From: Channa striata
Taxonomy: Eukaryota; Chordata; Actinopteri; Anabantiformes; Channidae
Assembly: GCA_033026295.1 (NCBI GenBank)
Contig: CM065186.1
Span: forward strand, 2,423,001 to 2,487,000
Length of the DNA: 64,000 nucleotides
Direction of reading: 5' to 3'
Below the pieces are notes generated by a model that was given only the letters and a program-made list of their open reading frames with translations, searched no databases and was not told the DNA's origin. Position 1 is the stretch's first letter, and every line of letters begins with the position of its first letter. Both the position numbers and the translations under genes were made by a program. Positions 51,526 through 63,232 of this stretch are shown one piece after another.

Positions 51526-52273
51526 TGGAGGGGGGGTCTATGAATCCTCGCTTACATACATTCACGCAGTAAATTAACTTTTCTATCTGAGCTGTAAATA
51601 GATTTAGTTTCTGTGTTTTCTGTGTCTGTCTCTCGCATCCTGTGTCTTTTCCTGGACGTTTCTCTCTCTCTCTCTGTGTTTGTCCCCAGACGTCTCCAGC
51701 TTTGTAGCAGGTCACACTAATAGATTTCACCTTGTCTCGCTTCGGTTCTGTCTGTCTGTCCTCCGCTGTCCATCCATCCGGTGAACAAGTGTCTCCTCAC
51801 ACGTGAACGTCTCTGTGGAGTAGAAATCCGCATTTTTCATCATTTAGTTCCCATTTCTCAAACTGCTGCGAACGCACAGGGTCTCGCCACCTCCTGCCGG
51901 GTATTTCACTACCTGCTTTAAATCGAGGGTGTGCGGCTCTCGTGAAGCTCTACTTAGTCAAACACATATTTATGTTTTAGATTTGTAATATTTGGCAACA
52001 TTAATTATGTTTGTATGTATTGATGCTCCGGTCGAGTCTCTCCTCCAGATACTTTCCTTGCCGTCTGTGCCTCCCTGTGTGCACTGAAGTGTCCTCTGGA
52101 ACTACCTTCAACAACCTCACCTCTCTCCCCTCCGCCCCTTCCACCCTCTCGCTCCATCTTCCTCATCCCACATGTCACATCACATTTCCCAGGCAGCTCC
52201 AGGAAAAGGGCAGAGGCCCTGTGAATTGATCTAGGTCTCTTACAGGAGCATGGCCACGACAAGGACACGCACT

Positions 52274-52310
<37 letters not shown>

Positions 52311-53900
52311 GTGAAGCATGAGGGTGAGGTGACACTCTGTGCACACACCGTCCTTCAGCAGCGACCGGCATTCATCAGCAGCGCGGTGGTACAACCTCAG
52401 CTTCAGCGACCACACGCCAACTCATTCACTCCTCGTTCATTCCTCGGTGTCGACATACAAATACACAAATATTCTACAAAGACACACACACACACACACA
52501 CACACACCACAGTCGTTTGGAAAGTGAAGCCTCTGTCAGCCTGGTCTCCTCGGTGACAAGCTGGGCGAGGACGACACCTATTGGTCACCGTGAGACACCG
52601 TTCTTCGGCGGCAGCTGCAGCACAGAACGTATGAGATGAATAAGCAGCGATATTGAGTGCATTCATCATCCGCTGACAGTAAATTCACCCAAGAAAATTG
52701 ACATTAGCTCATAAACATCTATCACAGGCCTGTGTATTGGCTGATACACATTTGGGGTGGAATGTGCTGCAGAAGGGGCCTGTGCTGTGATATTTCCAGC
52801 CCCCCGCTCCCTCTCTGCTCCTTCCTTCCGTCGTACGGTGCTTCTTCTCCGTTATTCCTGATTTATTCCAGTTCCCCGCAGCCCGCGTGCAGTCTTTTAC
52901 ATGTCCAGTTAAGCAATTCCCTCCTCTAATTGGTTAATGGAGGACAGAGGGGTTCGGTGTAAAGGGAAATCCCAGGGGCCTCTGACGCCTTCTTCATGCC
53001 CACCGCCCTGGAATGGAGCCAGCCTGTGTTCTCCACCAGGCTCCCCCACCAGGCCTCCAGTGGACTGGAGAAGATCCAAGATGGACGCCTCCAGGGCTGT
53101 GCTGCTGTGAAACTTGGACTATTGTGAATGAAAGCTGCTCAGCTTTTTACTCGTTCAACGCTCATTTTTACTTAATGAGCTTTGAACAAATTGACACCGC
53201 AGACTTCCTCTTAAACCGCAAACATAATCTGCGACAAGAACAATTCCTGTCGCATCCGTTTCAATCCATAGTGGCCCACGAGCATGGCAGGAATTGTGGC
53301 GTCGCATTGAGCCACCTGTCCCGCTCGACGCCTCGGAAAAAGCACTCTGCGTAAAAATGGAGCATTTTTTCCGAGACAGCGTCTCGAAGCTCAGTGATCC
53401 ACGATGCTTGTGCATGCAGCTGCCTCCCAGAGGACTGGGGAAAACAGGATGGAGACGGGAGGAGGAGGAGGAGAAAGTGCATGGAAGCCTACGGAGAGCA
53501 AGAGAGGTGAGAGGGAGAGTGACTATAGACAGCGAGTTCGCTCTTAATATAGATTCTTCTGTATAAAGGTCAACGTGGCGAGAGTGGGGAGTAAAACTGT
53601 CCCTCCACCGGCTTTAATCTCCTCCTCCCTTCACCGTCAGCCTCCCGTCTTTACAATCAGCAGAGGCTCAGCGGAGGCAAACACTCACTGGTACCAGCCG
53701 TTCACAACAAATCTTACTGAGGAGCGAGTTAATAACTATTAGCAGCAAATATTAATAGAAAACTCCCGTATGACTGAAACTATGGAGGCCATCACATCCA
53801 TCCATTCATCAGTGACACTGCCGTGTTGAGGGTTGTGAAGTATGTTTCATTACTACAAATATTGATCTATTGGTGAGTTTTAACTGCTTCACAAACAGAA
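48000..53900. other. Non-coding stretch with many (CA)n runs
   Basis: No exon recognised. AC runs lie near 50956-50987, 51491-51519, 52276-52303 and 52484-52507; (TG)n near 50462-50477; a palindromic CRE at 49068-49075; and a short CTTGAGCAAG-type fragment near 49375, typical of old fish interspersed repeats. The 188-codon and 136-codon minus-strand frames near 50.8-51.3 and 52.0-52.4 kb cross AC runs and look like chance. Confidence 0.5.
50362..50386. repeat. (G7TT) tandem, G-quadruplex-prone
   Basis: Three runs of seven G separated by TT (50362-50368, 50371-50377, 50380-50386). The period is nine bases. The tract has far more G than is needed for a four-stranded fold. Confidence 0.85.
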
Positions 53901-53906
53901 AAAATC

Positions 53907-53975
53907 CAGCGGTTCTCAACCAAGGGCTCCGGACCCCTACAGAGGTCACAAGGTTCTTTGCTTCTTTTTTCTACC
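53907..53975. mobile_element. Short hAT-type terminal fragment
   Basis: CAGCGGTTCTCAACCAAGGG followed by CTCCGGACCCCTACAGAGGTCACAAGG matches the usual terminal inverted repeat and subterminal block of Charlie-like hAT elements (consensus CAGNGGTTCTCAA). No partner end in the opposite orientation was found nearby, so this is a truncated remnant. Confidence 0.45.
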
Positions 53976-54690
53976 ATTGACTTTGTGAAATGCTGAATAA
54001 AAAAACTTCAATCACAAAGTGGCTTCAGATTTGCTGGTGTTAGGGCACCAGGTTGTTGTTGTATGTAAAATATCCAGCGTTAGATTTCGGAACTACTACA
54101 ATATTATTATTGTGACAATTAACAAAAAAGTGCATTTTCTGTGTTGAGAGTGTTACAGAGCAGCACGTGTTCTCACACTTTTAATATTCACTCGGAGCAG
54201 ACTGAGCAGAATGTGATGGACCATAAGTGGCATTACTGGAATACGGGCCTGTGTTACTATGAATTAGATGAATATCAACATTCCTAAAAAAACGAACTAA
54301 TGCCTGGTGACATATGACTTTCCCCAACAGTGTAAAGGTCAATTACCTCCACGTCCACCAACAGCAGCTTCCAACTTTCTGTGTGTTGATAATAAGCACG
54401 AAAAAGCTGTGCTGGAAACTTTGCAGCAGGTAAAGCAGGAATGTCCTTGAGCAAGGCATCGAAAGTGGAGCCGCTTAGTGGTCAGAGATCGGGCTCGTGT
54501 TTAACATCATCCAGGCGTAAAAAGATCAATGGTAGAAATATGAAGCAAGGTGTTAAATGACAGGTCAACGTTCCCCAGACACCGTAGCTGACAGTCAAAA
54601 GAAGGTGTCGTGCAAAGATAAGGGAAAAGTGCGGGATTTAAATTCCTCCTTGTCCTATCAGCTTGAACCCACCAGCTGTGAAGGGAGCAG

Positions 54691-54703
54691 AGGTCAGGGT
54701 TCA
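54691..54703 (+). promoter_or_regulatory. DR1 nuclear receptor site, consensus-matching
   Basis: AGGTCA-G-GGTTCA: two half-sites that both fit RGKTCA, one base apart. DR1 sites bind RXR heterodimers, HNF4 and COUP-TF proteins. Function here is inferred only. Confidence 0.35.
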
Positions 54704-55194
54704 AACTGTGACAACCGCAAATGTCAAATGACTTGTCCCCTACTGCGACTGTCACCTTGGTTTACTGTTTAGGAAACCGACCAACCAGCAAGAAGATACC
54801 GAAAACAGAGAGAGACGTACAGTCAGCAGAGAAACGGAATGTGACGGAGGTCGACGGTGAACAAAGGGAAACGTGGCGTTACCTGACGCTCTATCATCGC
54901 ACTGGGGTCCTGTTTAATGCTGAACCGGGGGGTGTTTCGTGGAAAGGGGACTAGAGGGGGAGGGGGATACGGAGGGGTTACGATTCTGTCTCTGAGCAGA
55001 AGACTTGGAGTGACGGAAGTAGACAGCCAATGGGGTGTGGGCGCCGTGTGGTGGAGTGGCAAGTGAGACGGGGGGGGTGATGGTGGCAGCGGCGGGTGGA
55101 GTTGGTGTGTGCGGTCGGTACTGGTATTTCTACCCTGTCACATCATGTTAGTGTGCAGCCGAGCACGACTGCTGAGCACACCACCCTGGACAGC

Positions 55195-55435
<241 letters not shown>

Positions 55436-58100
55436 TGCAGTCTCCCACGAGGACCACAAGGACATCCAAAACAAGCGAGCACCAGTGGAGCTTTGACAGG
55501 TTTCTCCCAGCTTCGTTTCCATCCATCCACTCATTTATCGTTGCATCACTCTGTCGTCTTGTTTGTGTGTGTGAATATCACATTTTATTGTGTTTCCCAA
55601 AAAATATGCATGCGAATGGAAACAATGACTTTAAACAGATACAATTACTTCTGTCTGTCCCAAAACGCTGTGTATTCTTGTTGGGAAAATATTGCAACCT
55701 GATGTTCTTGGCTCAGAGCTTCACCCGCACAGGCACTGCCTTGTTTTGGAAAGCGGCTCCTCAAATCCAGATGTGCAAACTGCACAAAGCTACAAATGAA
55801 CCATAACAATTTACTTTACCGCCGGCAAACACGTCGCCACACTGGGCGAAGGGAGCAGCCAAGAAGCCTCGTCCCCGTCGAACAGAGCTATGGTGTCAGC
55901 GGGGGCAGAGCCGAACGCTCGTCCACTCTCTGCTCACTCTATGCAACGTGAGCCCAACAGCTTCGACACAGTATTTTCCGGGGAAAATAAGAGAAAACAG
56001 AAGGGAGGGAGGGGGGGGGGGGCAGGAAGTGAGTTGGGATGATGGTGCACAATTCGTTTTGTACGCCTCCCCCCCAGGAAGAAGAGCAGAAACCAGATGA
56101 AGGAAGAGACGACAGAAGTGATTAGAGGCACTAGGAATATCTCAGCGTAAACGCTCCAATGAGGAGACGGAGCGGTGAGGTGCGACGTGCAGCGACCCGA
56201 GATCTCCGTGCCGCAAACTCGAGCGCCTTTGAGACAGCAGAGAGACAGAAGCTGTTCTTTGGCAGTGGCTCTGCGGCAGGTCAGAGGTCAGCGAGTCAGC
56301 CGAGAACACAAAACTGCGTATGGGTCCTCGGAGGAAAACCGACCTTCGTGATCCACGTCCGTTTCTCTTAGAGCTTTTACTTGTTTCAGTTTTAAGGTTA
56401 GACTGAGATGTTCGGAGTGTCTCCAATCATTTCTGTCACCTCTTCCTCCTTCTTCCATTTCACGTTCACACAGATAAATAAATCATGATTTCTATTGTGC
56501 ATCACTGTTTCACCAGACAGTTATTTTAGGGAAACTGCCGCGCAACTTGTTTAGAAATCACAGCACATGCGAAAAATAAAAGCCTAATTTTTTTCATGTG
56601 GTCTTAAAAATATCAAGAGCAGCTCAGCCGTGTTTATCTTAGCTCACAGGAACTGGAATCCACATAATTGGGTCACAAGTTAGTGAAAGTCAGGCCAGTA
56701 AACAAGCAGCTTGATTTGCTTAGAACTGGGCAGCGTGCCGCCAATAAAGCAAACCAGAGCAGCGCAGCAGAGGGAGCCGTTCACGCCATTTGTTTGCAGC
56801 GACGCAAGTGTCATTTCTCCAATTTCCCAGCGAACAAATAGACGGCGCCTCGTCTTGTTTTTTAACAAGACGTAGCAGAATTTGAGCTGCTCCGAGGAAG
56901 GCGACATGTGAAGAAGCTGTCAGTCGGCTGCAGGTGTGGAGTGGAAAGGGGACACAGGTGGAGCACAGGGAGCCCCCGAAGTGTCTCATTCAAGGGGGGG
57001 GGGGTGGAAGATGCAAGATGTTATCACTTCCCTCCATCTCTTCCTCCGTGAAGGGAGCCGCTGAAAACCGATGACCTACATTTTCTTTGAGGCAGACTGC
57101 AGCGGCGAGGCCTCCGCGGACCCGGAGGAGAAGCTATAGGAGGAGAGGGAACAGACAGACTTCCAGTTTGACAAGGCAGACATGAAAAGGCAGAGGCGCA
57201 GGCAGACAAAAGCAGACGGGGAGAGTTTTGACGGTAATCCTCCACGACTCTTCCTTCCTTCCCTCTCTGGTGGTTTTTAAAACACATCTCGAATTCTGTT
57301 CTGTGCACATCAAAGATCCTGCGCAGCTTTGCAATCTGCATATATGACGCGTCCAGGGAGCAGCAGCGGCCGCATGCGGCTGCCTGAGTTCGTGTGGGTT
57401 TCCTTCAGAGACTATTTCCACGACATGAGCCACGTGAATTTGTGACTTTAGATGAGTCTCCGAAGTAGGCAAACATTAAAGCCACCTCGGAATTCCTTGT
57501 GAGTGAGACATGATAATGTCATTAAGGCTGAATGAACGGCCCTGGACGGTCTTAAGGAAATAACTGCTGTCGTGGGAATAATGTGGCTGCAAATCCAGTC
57601 ACGCCACAAAAAAAAAGGAGTTTTACGGTTCAAGGTGTCAGCGTTTCTTCCCGGCGTCCGTCTGCCGACGTTTCACAGCACCGATGCTTTTTTAGTTTTA
57701 AACTGACGTTTATCAGCAGGTGTGAGTGTTTGCACGACTCAGTCCCGCCGACCGCGGCCGGTGCTGAAAGCAGCAGAGCGTTCGTGTCCTTCCTGCCAAC
57801 AGTTTGCAGTGTCTCTCGTGAGTTTTGTCTCTCAGTGTGTGGACCTCGTCAGTTTATAAGTGGTGAAATAATATGTGGGCACAAAATATGCTTCCGTCAT
57901 GGTGGTGAAGGTTAAATCACTGAACGCATCCAGGCCTTAAACAGCCCTTTTCCTCCACCTCCTCAAAGGGCGTTTGAAATACCTGTTGACTACTGGTTAA
58001 TTCAGAACTGATAAATTTCAATTTCTGTCTATAAATTGCTAACCAGACAAGCACAGAGACATTTTTAAAGAGAAAAGCAGAAACATGTGAAAAGTTTTTG
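55436..58100. other. Non-coding stretch
   Basis: No coding exon recognised. A poly(G) run near 56008-56021 and another near 56995-57005 are noted. The segment 57000-57450 is moderately CpG-rich but has no clear promoter motif. Confidence 0.45.
56278..56290 (+). promoter_or_regulatory. Perfect DR1 nuclear receptor site
   Basis: AGGTCA-G-AGGTCA, an exact direct repeat of the canonical half-site with one-base spacing. A perfect 12 of 12 match is expected well below once by chance in 64 kb. It would bind RXR-containing dimers, HNF4 or COUP-TF. It lies about 3.5 kb beyond the 3' end of gjd3. Confidence 0.45.
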
Positions 58101-58184
58101 CTAATAGGCTGAAACTCTGTAAACAAGCAGCTGAATTTGCTTAGACCTGCTGTGAATTAACCACATCAGAAGAGTCAGCTGTTC

Positions 58185-58440
58185 ATACTCCAGGTGATGT
58201 CATCTGGAGGAGTTTTTTTCCTCCATTTCTGATGATCTCATCTGGCAGTTCAGTCACTAGAAGCTGCTCACACTATAGAGTCTGTAGTTAATCTGCTTCT
58301 CTGGGACGCCTTCGGATAAACCGAATAAACTCCTCCAGATGATGTCATCTGGAGGCTGAAGATGCCCCGGAACTACAACTCCTTATTTGAAGCTGCCAGT
58401 AATAGAGAACCAGCTTATACATCTGTGACGGGGCTTCACA
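58185..58440. repeat. Inverted-repeat unit with CTCCAGATGATGTCATCTGGAG palindromes
   Basis: A perfect palindrome lies at 58332-58355 (11-bp arms, CCTCCAGATGA and its complement, two-base loop). A near-identical one lies at 58188-58213, and a half copy (GATGATCTCATCTGGCAG) near 58231-58248. The repeated self-complementary block within 170 bp looks like the ends of a small non-autonomous element or a local duplication. Confidence 0.5.
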
Positions 58441-58444
58441 CCAT

Positions 58445-59380
58445 TTTAAATCTGAATATCTTCTGCGTGAGACATTCACCGTATGTTTCACTCACCTTCG
58501 CTCCACTGACGGTCGTCAGTGCAAATCTTACCCTGGAGTGAGCGGGAGGTGCAGGGGCCACCGGTGGGGAGGAGGCTGCTGCTGGTTTTTGTTCTGCTGC
58601 TGCCACCTGCAGCTGAAACCATGAGTTGGTTCTGTGTTCATTCAAGACTCTTTGTTGGCTGCTAAAGCTGAACAGTTTTCTTATTGGACCAGGTTTTACA
58701 GAACATGAATTCTTTTATTAATCAGAGACTCAAGTAACATGTTAAAGTATTTACATCTGCGAGGCTTTTGGAAACTAAAAACATCTGACAAACACAAAAG
58801 AAATCAGTAACATCAGACAAGTCGCATGGCTAGAAATGCACATTGGGATTTTTCACAATATGTTCACTGGACTCTGAACATTACAGTTTTATATGAGACA
58901 GGCGGGTTCCTAAGCAGGTGTGGTGTCCCACTGGAACCAGACTCCATTTGTTAGTCACACGTGGTTTTAGCCTGTATGAAACACAGTAAACCTGAGAGTT
59001 AATTATTGAAATGTTCCACTCGGGAGATGAACAAAACAAATGTTCAACGGTAGCAGGTTCTCGCTACAGTGAATATGAAAAATGCCACTCAGCTTGTTTC
59101 TGTCAAGCCATTTGACGAAGCATGTCTTCAGTTTCTTTGAACTGAAAGAGAAGTGCCAGTCATTGCACAGCCCATCCACAGTGTTGATTCAACGCCAGAC
59201 GGGAAACCACATGAACCATTACTCTATGATTTCATGTGAATATCAGCCAGCGAGTATTAAACTTATTAAACGAAACACTGGTCTCAATAAAAAGCTTCTG
59301 ACTGACGCTGGCAGCAAATGAAAACCTACAGCAGAAGTGTGGACGTGCCAACATCACGTTAAGATCTGTTACTTAGATAT
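58445..59380. other. Non-coding DNA downstream of gjd3
   Basis: No exon recognised. The minus-strand frame at 58436-58645 lacks support. Confidence 0.45.
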
Positions 59381-59382
59381 AA

Positions 59383-59388
59383 TTTATT
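59383..59388 (-). terminator. gjd3: Candidate polyadenylation signal of gjd3
   Basis: AATAAA on the minus strand, about 385 bp after the gjd3 stop codon. It is the first canonical hexamer I see downstream. A GT-rich element was not evaluated. Confidence 0.35.
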
Positions 59389-59772
59389 TAGAAAGTGCCA
59401 ATCGAAAAGGTGGAAATTAAGCCTGAATGTCACGTCACAATGCGACAAAGGCCTTTAAACACAGAGTCACTGAATCAGCTTCATCCCACTGATGAAAACA
59501 ACACACGGGCAAAATGGTGAAAGTGCGTTTGGTTGGTGTTTACGCTTTTTGCTGTAAGAAATGAAACTATGAAATAGTTTGGGTGACTTTTAAAATAGCA
59601 ACAGAGGAATCTGTTGCCCCGTTTAAATTAAATAAATTACAAAACGGTCTCGTTGTGAAATACACTGGGTGAATCAGCGTGCGAATGTTTCACACCAGCT
59701 GAGCTCCCGGTCGAAAGTACTTGGACACTCGGGGACGCCCGTCCTGTTCACTCGTCTGAACGAACGTCTCCC

Positions 59773-60633
59773 TCACACCATCAGCAAATTGCTGCTCACG
59801 TATCTGCCGCTTCTGCGCTTGTATCCAAAGCTGCAGACCCTCCTGCTGCCGCTGCTCCTCAGCGACCCTCCCTTCAGCCCGGGCGCAACCCCTGACCCCG
59901 ACCCTGGCTTCGCTTTCGTTTTCTCCTTCTCCTCCTCCTCCTCCTCCTGCTGCTCCCGCTCCTGCTGAGCCTCCTCTTGCTTGAGGTTGCGGCAGTTCTG
60001 ACAGGTACAGACGCGCTTCTCGCTCGTGCAAAACAACTTCACAGAGGAGTAGAGAAACTCCGCACAGCTGGCGATCGCCGACACCACCCCTACGATGAAG
60101 TAGAAGCAGAGGAAGACGGTTTTCTCTGCGGGGCGGGAGGTGAAGCAGTCCACTGTGTAGGGGCAGGGAAAGCGGCTGCAGGGGTACTGGGCCTCCACCT
60201 TGAACCCATAGAGCCACCACTGCACTGCCAGGAAGACAATTTCCGCCACCATGCGGAAGGCCACGTTGACGATGTAGTACTTCTTGAGTTGGGTCTCTTT
60301 CTCCTTGTCCTGGCGGCTGCCGCCGTTCTTTTTGCTGTGATGCATGGCGTACACGAGGAAAACCAGGGAAGGCGTAGCTATGAGGACTATGTGAAACACC
60401 CAGAATCTGTACTGGGAGATGGGGAAGGCCAGGTCGTAGCACACCTGTTTGCAGCCCGGCTGCAGAGTGTTGCAGATGAACTCCTCCTGCTCGTCCTCGA
60501 ATAAGTCGCTGGCTACAGTCCCCAGGATCAGGATCCGGAACACGAGCATGAGTAAGAGCCAGAAACGGCCGAGCATCGACGAGTGCGACTGGAGTCTGTT
60601 AAAGAGCTCGCTGAGGAAGCTCCATTCGCCCAT
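59773..60633 (-). CDS. gjd3: Connexin, delta group, Cx31.9-like (gap junction protein delta 3)
   Basis: Complete single-exon connexin of 286 residues. Six such subunits form a hemichannel in the plasma membrane and two hemichannels dock into a gap junction channel. Start MGEWSFL is in an excellent context (CCGCAGCCATGG). Four membrane segments are visible at about 22-42, 76-96, 122-144 and 172-194. The first extracellular loop has C54, C61 and C65 (C-X6-C-X3-C, in ICNTLQPGCKQVC); the second has C152, C157 and C163 (C-X4-C-X5-C). EDEQEEFICNTLQPGC, the SRPAEKTVF stretch and the YRFWVFH segment fit GJD3 better than GJD2, which is also normally split by an intron. The cytoplasmic tail is short, with a Glu-rich run at 219-237 and end SNLLMV instead of the SAYV of Cx36. 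The neighbour top2a on the same strand matches human GJD3-TOP2A order. The family is certain, the subtype likely. Confidence 0.93.
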   Translation of the reverse strand: MGEWSFLSELFNRLQSHSSMLGRFWLLLMLVFRILILGTVASDLFEDEQEEFICNTLQPGCKQVCYDLAFPISQYRFWVFHIVLIATPSLVFLVYAMHHSKKNGGSRQDKEKETQLKKYYIVNVAFRMVAEIVFLAVQWWLYGFKVEAQYPCSRFPCPYTVDCFTSRPAEKTVFLCFYFIVGVVSAIASCAEFLYSSVKLFCTSEKRVCTCQNCRNLKQEEAQQEREQQEEEEEEKEKTKAKPGSGSGVAPGLKGGSLRSSGSRRVCSFGYKRRSGRYVSSNLLMV

Positions 60634-60855
60634 GGCTGCGGTGTGGTCTCAGGTCGGGCCTCGTGGAAACCTGGCCGAGGTGGCAGAAGCACAAAACACT
60701 CAGAAAACGGGCCCCACTTGGAATGATTCCCCGCGGTGGGAGACTGAAGGTCGTAGTTCGAAAGTGTTAACCTCCAAACTCCACCAACAAGCTGCTCACA
60801 CGCACAGATTTATCTCAGCAGTAACTTGACTTTCCAGATTCACGTGTAATAAAAC
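60634..60855 (-). promoter_or_regulatory. gjd3: Upstream region of gjd3
   Basis: About 220 bp between the gjd3 start and a (CA)n run. Connexin genes often have an untranslated first exon upstream; none was identified. An E-box CACGTG lies at 60841-60846. No TATA box is evident. Confidence 0.2.
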
Positions 60856-60857
60856 CA

Positions 60858-61056
60858 CAATACACACACACACACACACACACACGTCTGTACCTCTATC
60901 GTTGTGAGGACACTCACTGACGTAATTCAATCCCCAGCCCCCAACCCCAACCAAAACCTAATTCTACCCTTGACCCCAAACCCAGTTTTGACCCTCAAAA
61001 ATCTTTGAGGTGGTCCTCACTAAGTATCCACAGGAACTCACACACACACAAACAAA

Positions 61057-61136
<80 letters not shown>
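60858..61136. repeat. (CA)n runs flanking a fish GGTCCTCAC-type interspersed repeat
   Basis: A short (CA)n at about 60860-60885 is followed by GTTGTGAGGACACTCACTGACG, then C-rich CCCCAACCCCAACCAAAACC, then GAGGTGGTCCTCACTAAGTATCCACAGG, then a long (CA)n at about 61061-61135. This order (GTGAGGAC, CCTAACC-like block, GGTCCTCAC, CA tail) is a repeat layout I recall from many fish genomes. No coding capacity. Confidence 0.55.
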
Positions 61137-61137
<1 letters not shown>

Positions 61138-61139
61138 CC

Positions 61140-62890
61140 ATCTGCACGACTGAAGATTTCGATGAGTTACTTTTCTTATTCAGTTTTGAAGAGCTTAGTC
61201 CGAAGACAGTTACTCTTTTCCCTTAGCGTTAAAGTAAAACACGTGATTTAAAGGTTAATTGTGGTTTCAGTGAACTTTGAAAACCCTGGTGTGGACCAGT
61301 GTTTCCGGCTCGATCTTCAGTGAGACACATGGAGCATAACCTGGGTTCAATGTACTTTAACACCTTCCACTGCTGACGTTTGGAGATTTATTCACCTGCT
61401 ATTGGATCAAACTCTCTCTCTCTTCAAGCGAATGTCTCGACTGATGCGCAGGTACAGTTACGGTTCAGGGTTCAGTGGTGATCATCCAGGCTCCAAAAAC
61501 CTGAAACAAACACACACACAAAACACTGTATCACCTGTAAGACCAGCGTCTCAGACAATAAAACATAAACCTGTTACAGGTTTTTGTTTGAATGGTTTCA
61601 GTTTTTCTTACAATAACCTCAAGCATTACATGTCTGAACACATCTTGCCCATCAATCAAAATCGTTTGGGCCTTTGTCTTTGCAGTTTTATCAGCTCTAC
61701 ATTCAGTCTCAGCTTCCAGGAAACACCAAGTCCTTCTCCTGAACTACTTCTGTGGCAACACATGCAAATAAGTAATAATCCAAGCTGTCATATTTCTATA
61801 AACCCATTACAACAACCTGCCAGTATTACAGACCAAATTGAACAGAACCAATTGAAAAAAATTGTCCTCATCTGAGTTTAGAGTGACGAGTTAAACTGTG
61901 CGTTGGCCGTGTCTGAGACTAAAGATCACTGCCCCTGGTTTTGTAGAAATCCTGGCAGCTGTTGAACCCCTTCTCACGCATTTTTAAGATCAGCTGCTGG
62001 AGTCAATCTGAAACGAAACCGGTTCGGCGTTTAACATAGAGGTATGCAAACCCTGCCTTCTGTTTCGGCTCTTCTTCTCTTCTCCGGCTCATGGGATCTT
62101 CCAAAAAACAAAGAAAGAATGGAATTAAAAAAATAATAATAATCATGTTCAGTCAAAGCGCAGTCCACACACCAGCTCAGCTCCCTCTTCACATGGCTCC
62201 GACTGAGGTTTGACAGGGGATTATAATGAGCAGGGCGGCAACAGTTGAGGAAATTCCTGCTAATCTGCAGCCATCGCGTCGCACACAGAAGAGGTGTTTA
62301 TCCAAGCGAGGCAAAGTCCTGATGAGCATTTCAAAGAGCTTCCTAATGACAGGAAGGGTCTTTCCTGAGCTGCACCAGTTTGTTTGCAAGGGGCAACAGA
62401 ACATGCAACTTGATGAAAGCTGCCTCCGAATTCAGCAACAGGAAGATAGAGACTAGTTCCCAAAGTAAAGGCATTGTTTGGCTTGGAATCAAACGGAATA
62501 AAATTCCCCCTTTAAAAAAAAGAATTCATCCATGTCCTGTGATATGTGAAGACACCACATTACTTACCTGTGCACATTCAAAGTTGCCAGTAACACTGAT
62601 CCATTTTCTTCTTGATGTTCTTCCCTTCACTAAACGCTTGGCTGCAACACACCCGAGCACCTGACTTGTACAGACATAAAGGAGTGATATTTCATAAGAT
62701 ATTAAGTCATATTTCCCATTACAACATACATACCTCACACTCCTCCCTCTCTTGGTCACGGCCTTTGATTTCCCCGAAGAACCTGACTTGTACAGACAAA
62801 AGTCAGCGGCATCTGACGTGGTAAATTCCTAGAGTGAAGTTTTCATCCCGCGTACAAATTTGACAAACAGCTCAAACTTTTCCAAACTAG
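61140..62890. other. Intergenic DNA between gjd3 and the 3' end of top2a
   Basis: No exon recognised. The 157-codon plus-strand frame at 61402-61875 begins at a non-ATG codon and has no family resemblance. An exact 18-bp direct repeat (ACCTGACTTGTACAGACA) occurs at 62659-62676 and 62781-62798. Confidence 0.5.
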
Positions 62891-62895
62891 TTAGC

Positions 62896-62901
62896 TTTAT
62901 T
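62896..62901 (-). terminator. top2a: Candidate polyadenylation signal of top2a
   Basis: AATAAA on the minus strand, about 330 bp after the top2a stop. A weaker ATTAAA lies nearer, at 63179-63184, only about 50 bp after the stop. Either could define the 3' end. Confidence 0.4.
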
Positions 62902-63232
62902 TTTTTCAATGTAAAAAACAAACAGCCATAAAAATATCTACAAGTCAGGACAGACGACAAACAACATACAAAAAGACACTTCAAAACCCTGAGGGTAAAA
63001 CTTGACCTGCAGGTGCCAGGTCCAAATGGATTATACTGTCACTTTTCATCCACTTGTTTTGTTTCTGTTACAGTAAATCTGATTTTTTTACGCTAAACAA
63101 ACTGCTGGTTAAACACTAGTAAAAGCAGAGATATAATAATCGCATGGCACAAAACACTTGTATTTATCTTAAGAACCTTTTAATACAAAAACCTACATAA
63201 GAATAAATGGACTGTGGCCATGAGGCTAAAAT

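Noticed and set aside
53013..53354. 113-codon plus-strand frame with many Cys
   Set aside because: No domain recognised, no Kozak or splice support; treated as chance.
54437..54462. TGTCCTTGAGCAAGGCA fragment, with a weaker one near 49375
   Set aside because: Typical of old fish interspersed repeats but too short to assign to a family.
59690..60442. 250-codon frame on the same strand as gjd3 but in another phase
   Set aside because: It is a shadow of the GC-rich connexin gene; the true frame shows all connexin signatures.
59977..60504. 175-codon plus-strand frame
   Set aside because: Antisense shadow of gjd3 with no family resemblance.
61402..61875. 157-codon plus-strand frame between gjd3 and top2a
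   Set aside because: It begins at a non-ATG codon, has biased low-information sequence and no resemblance to a known protein.
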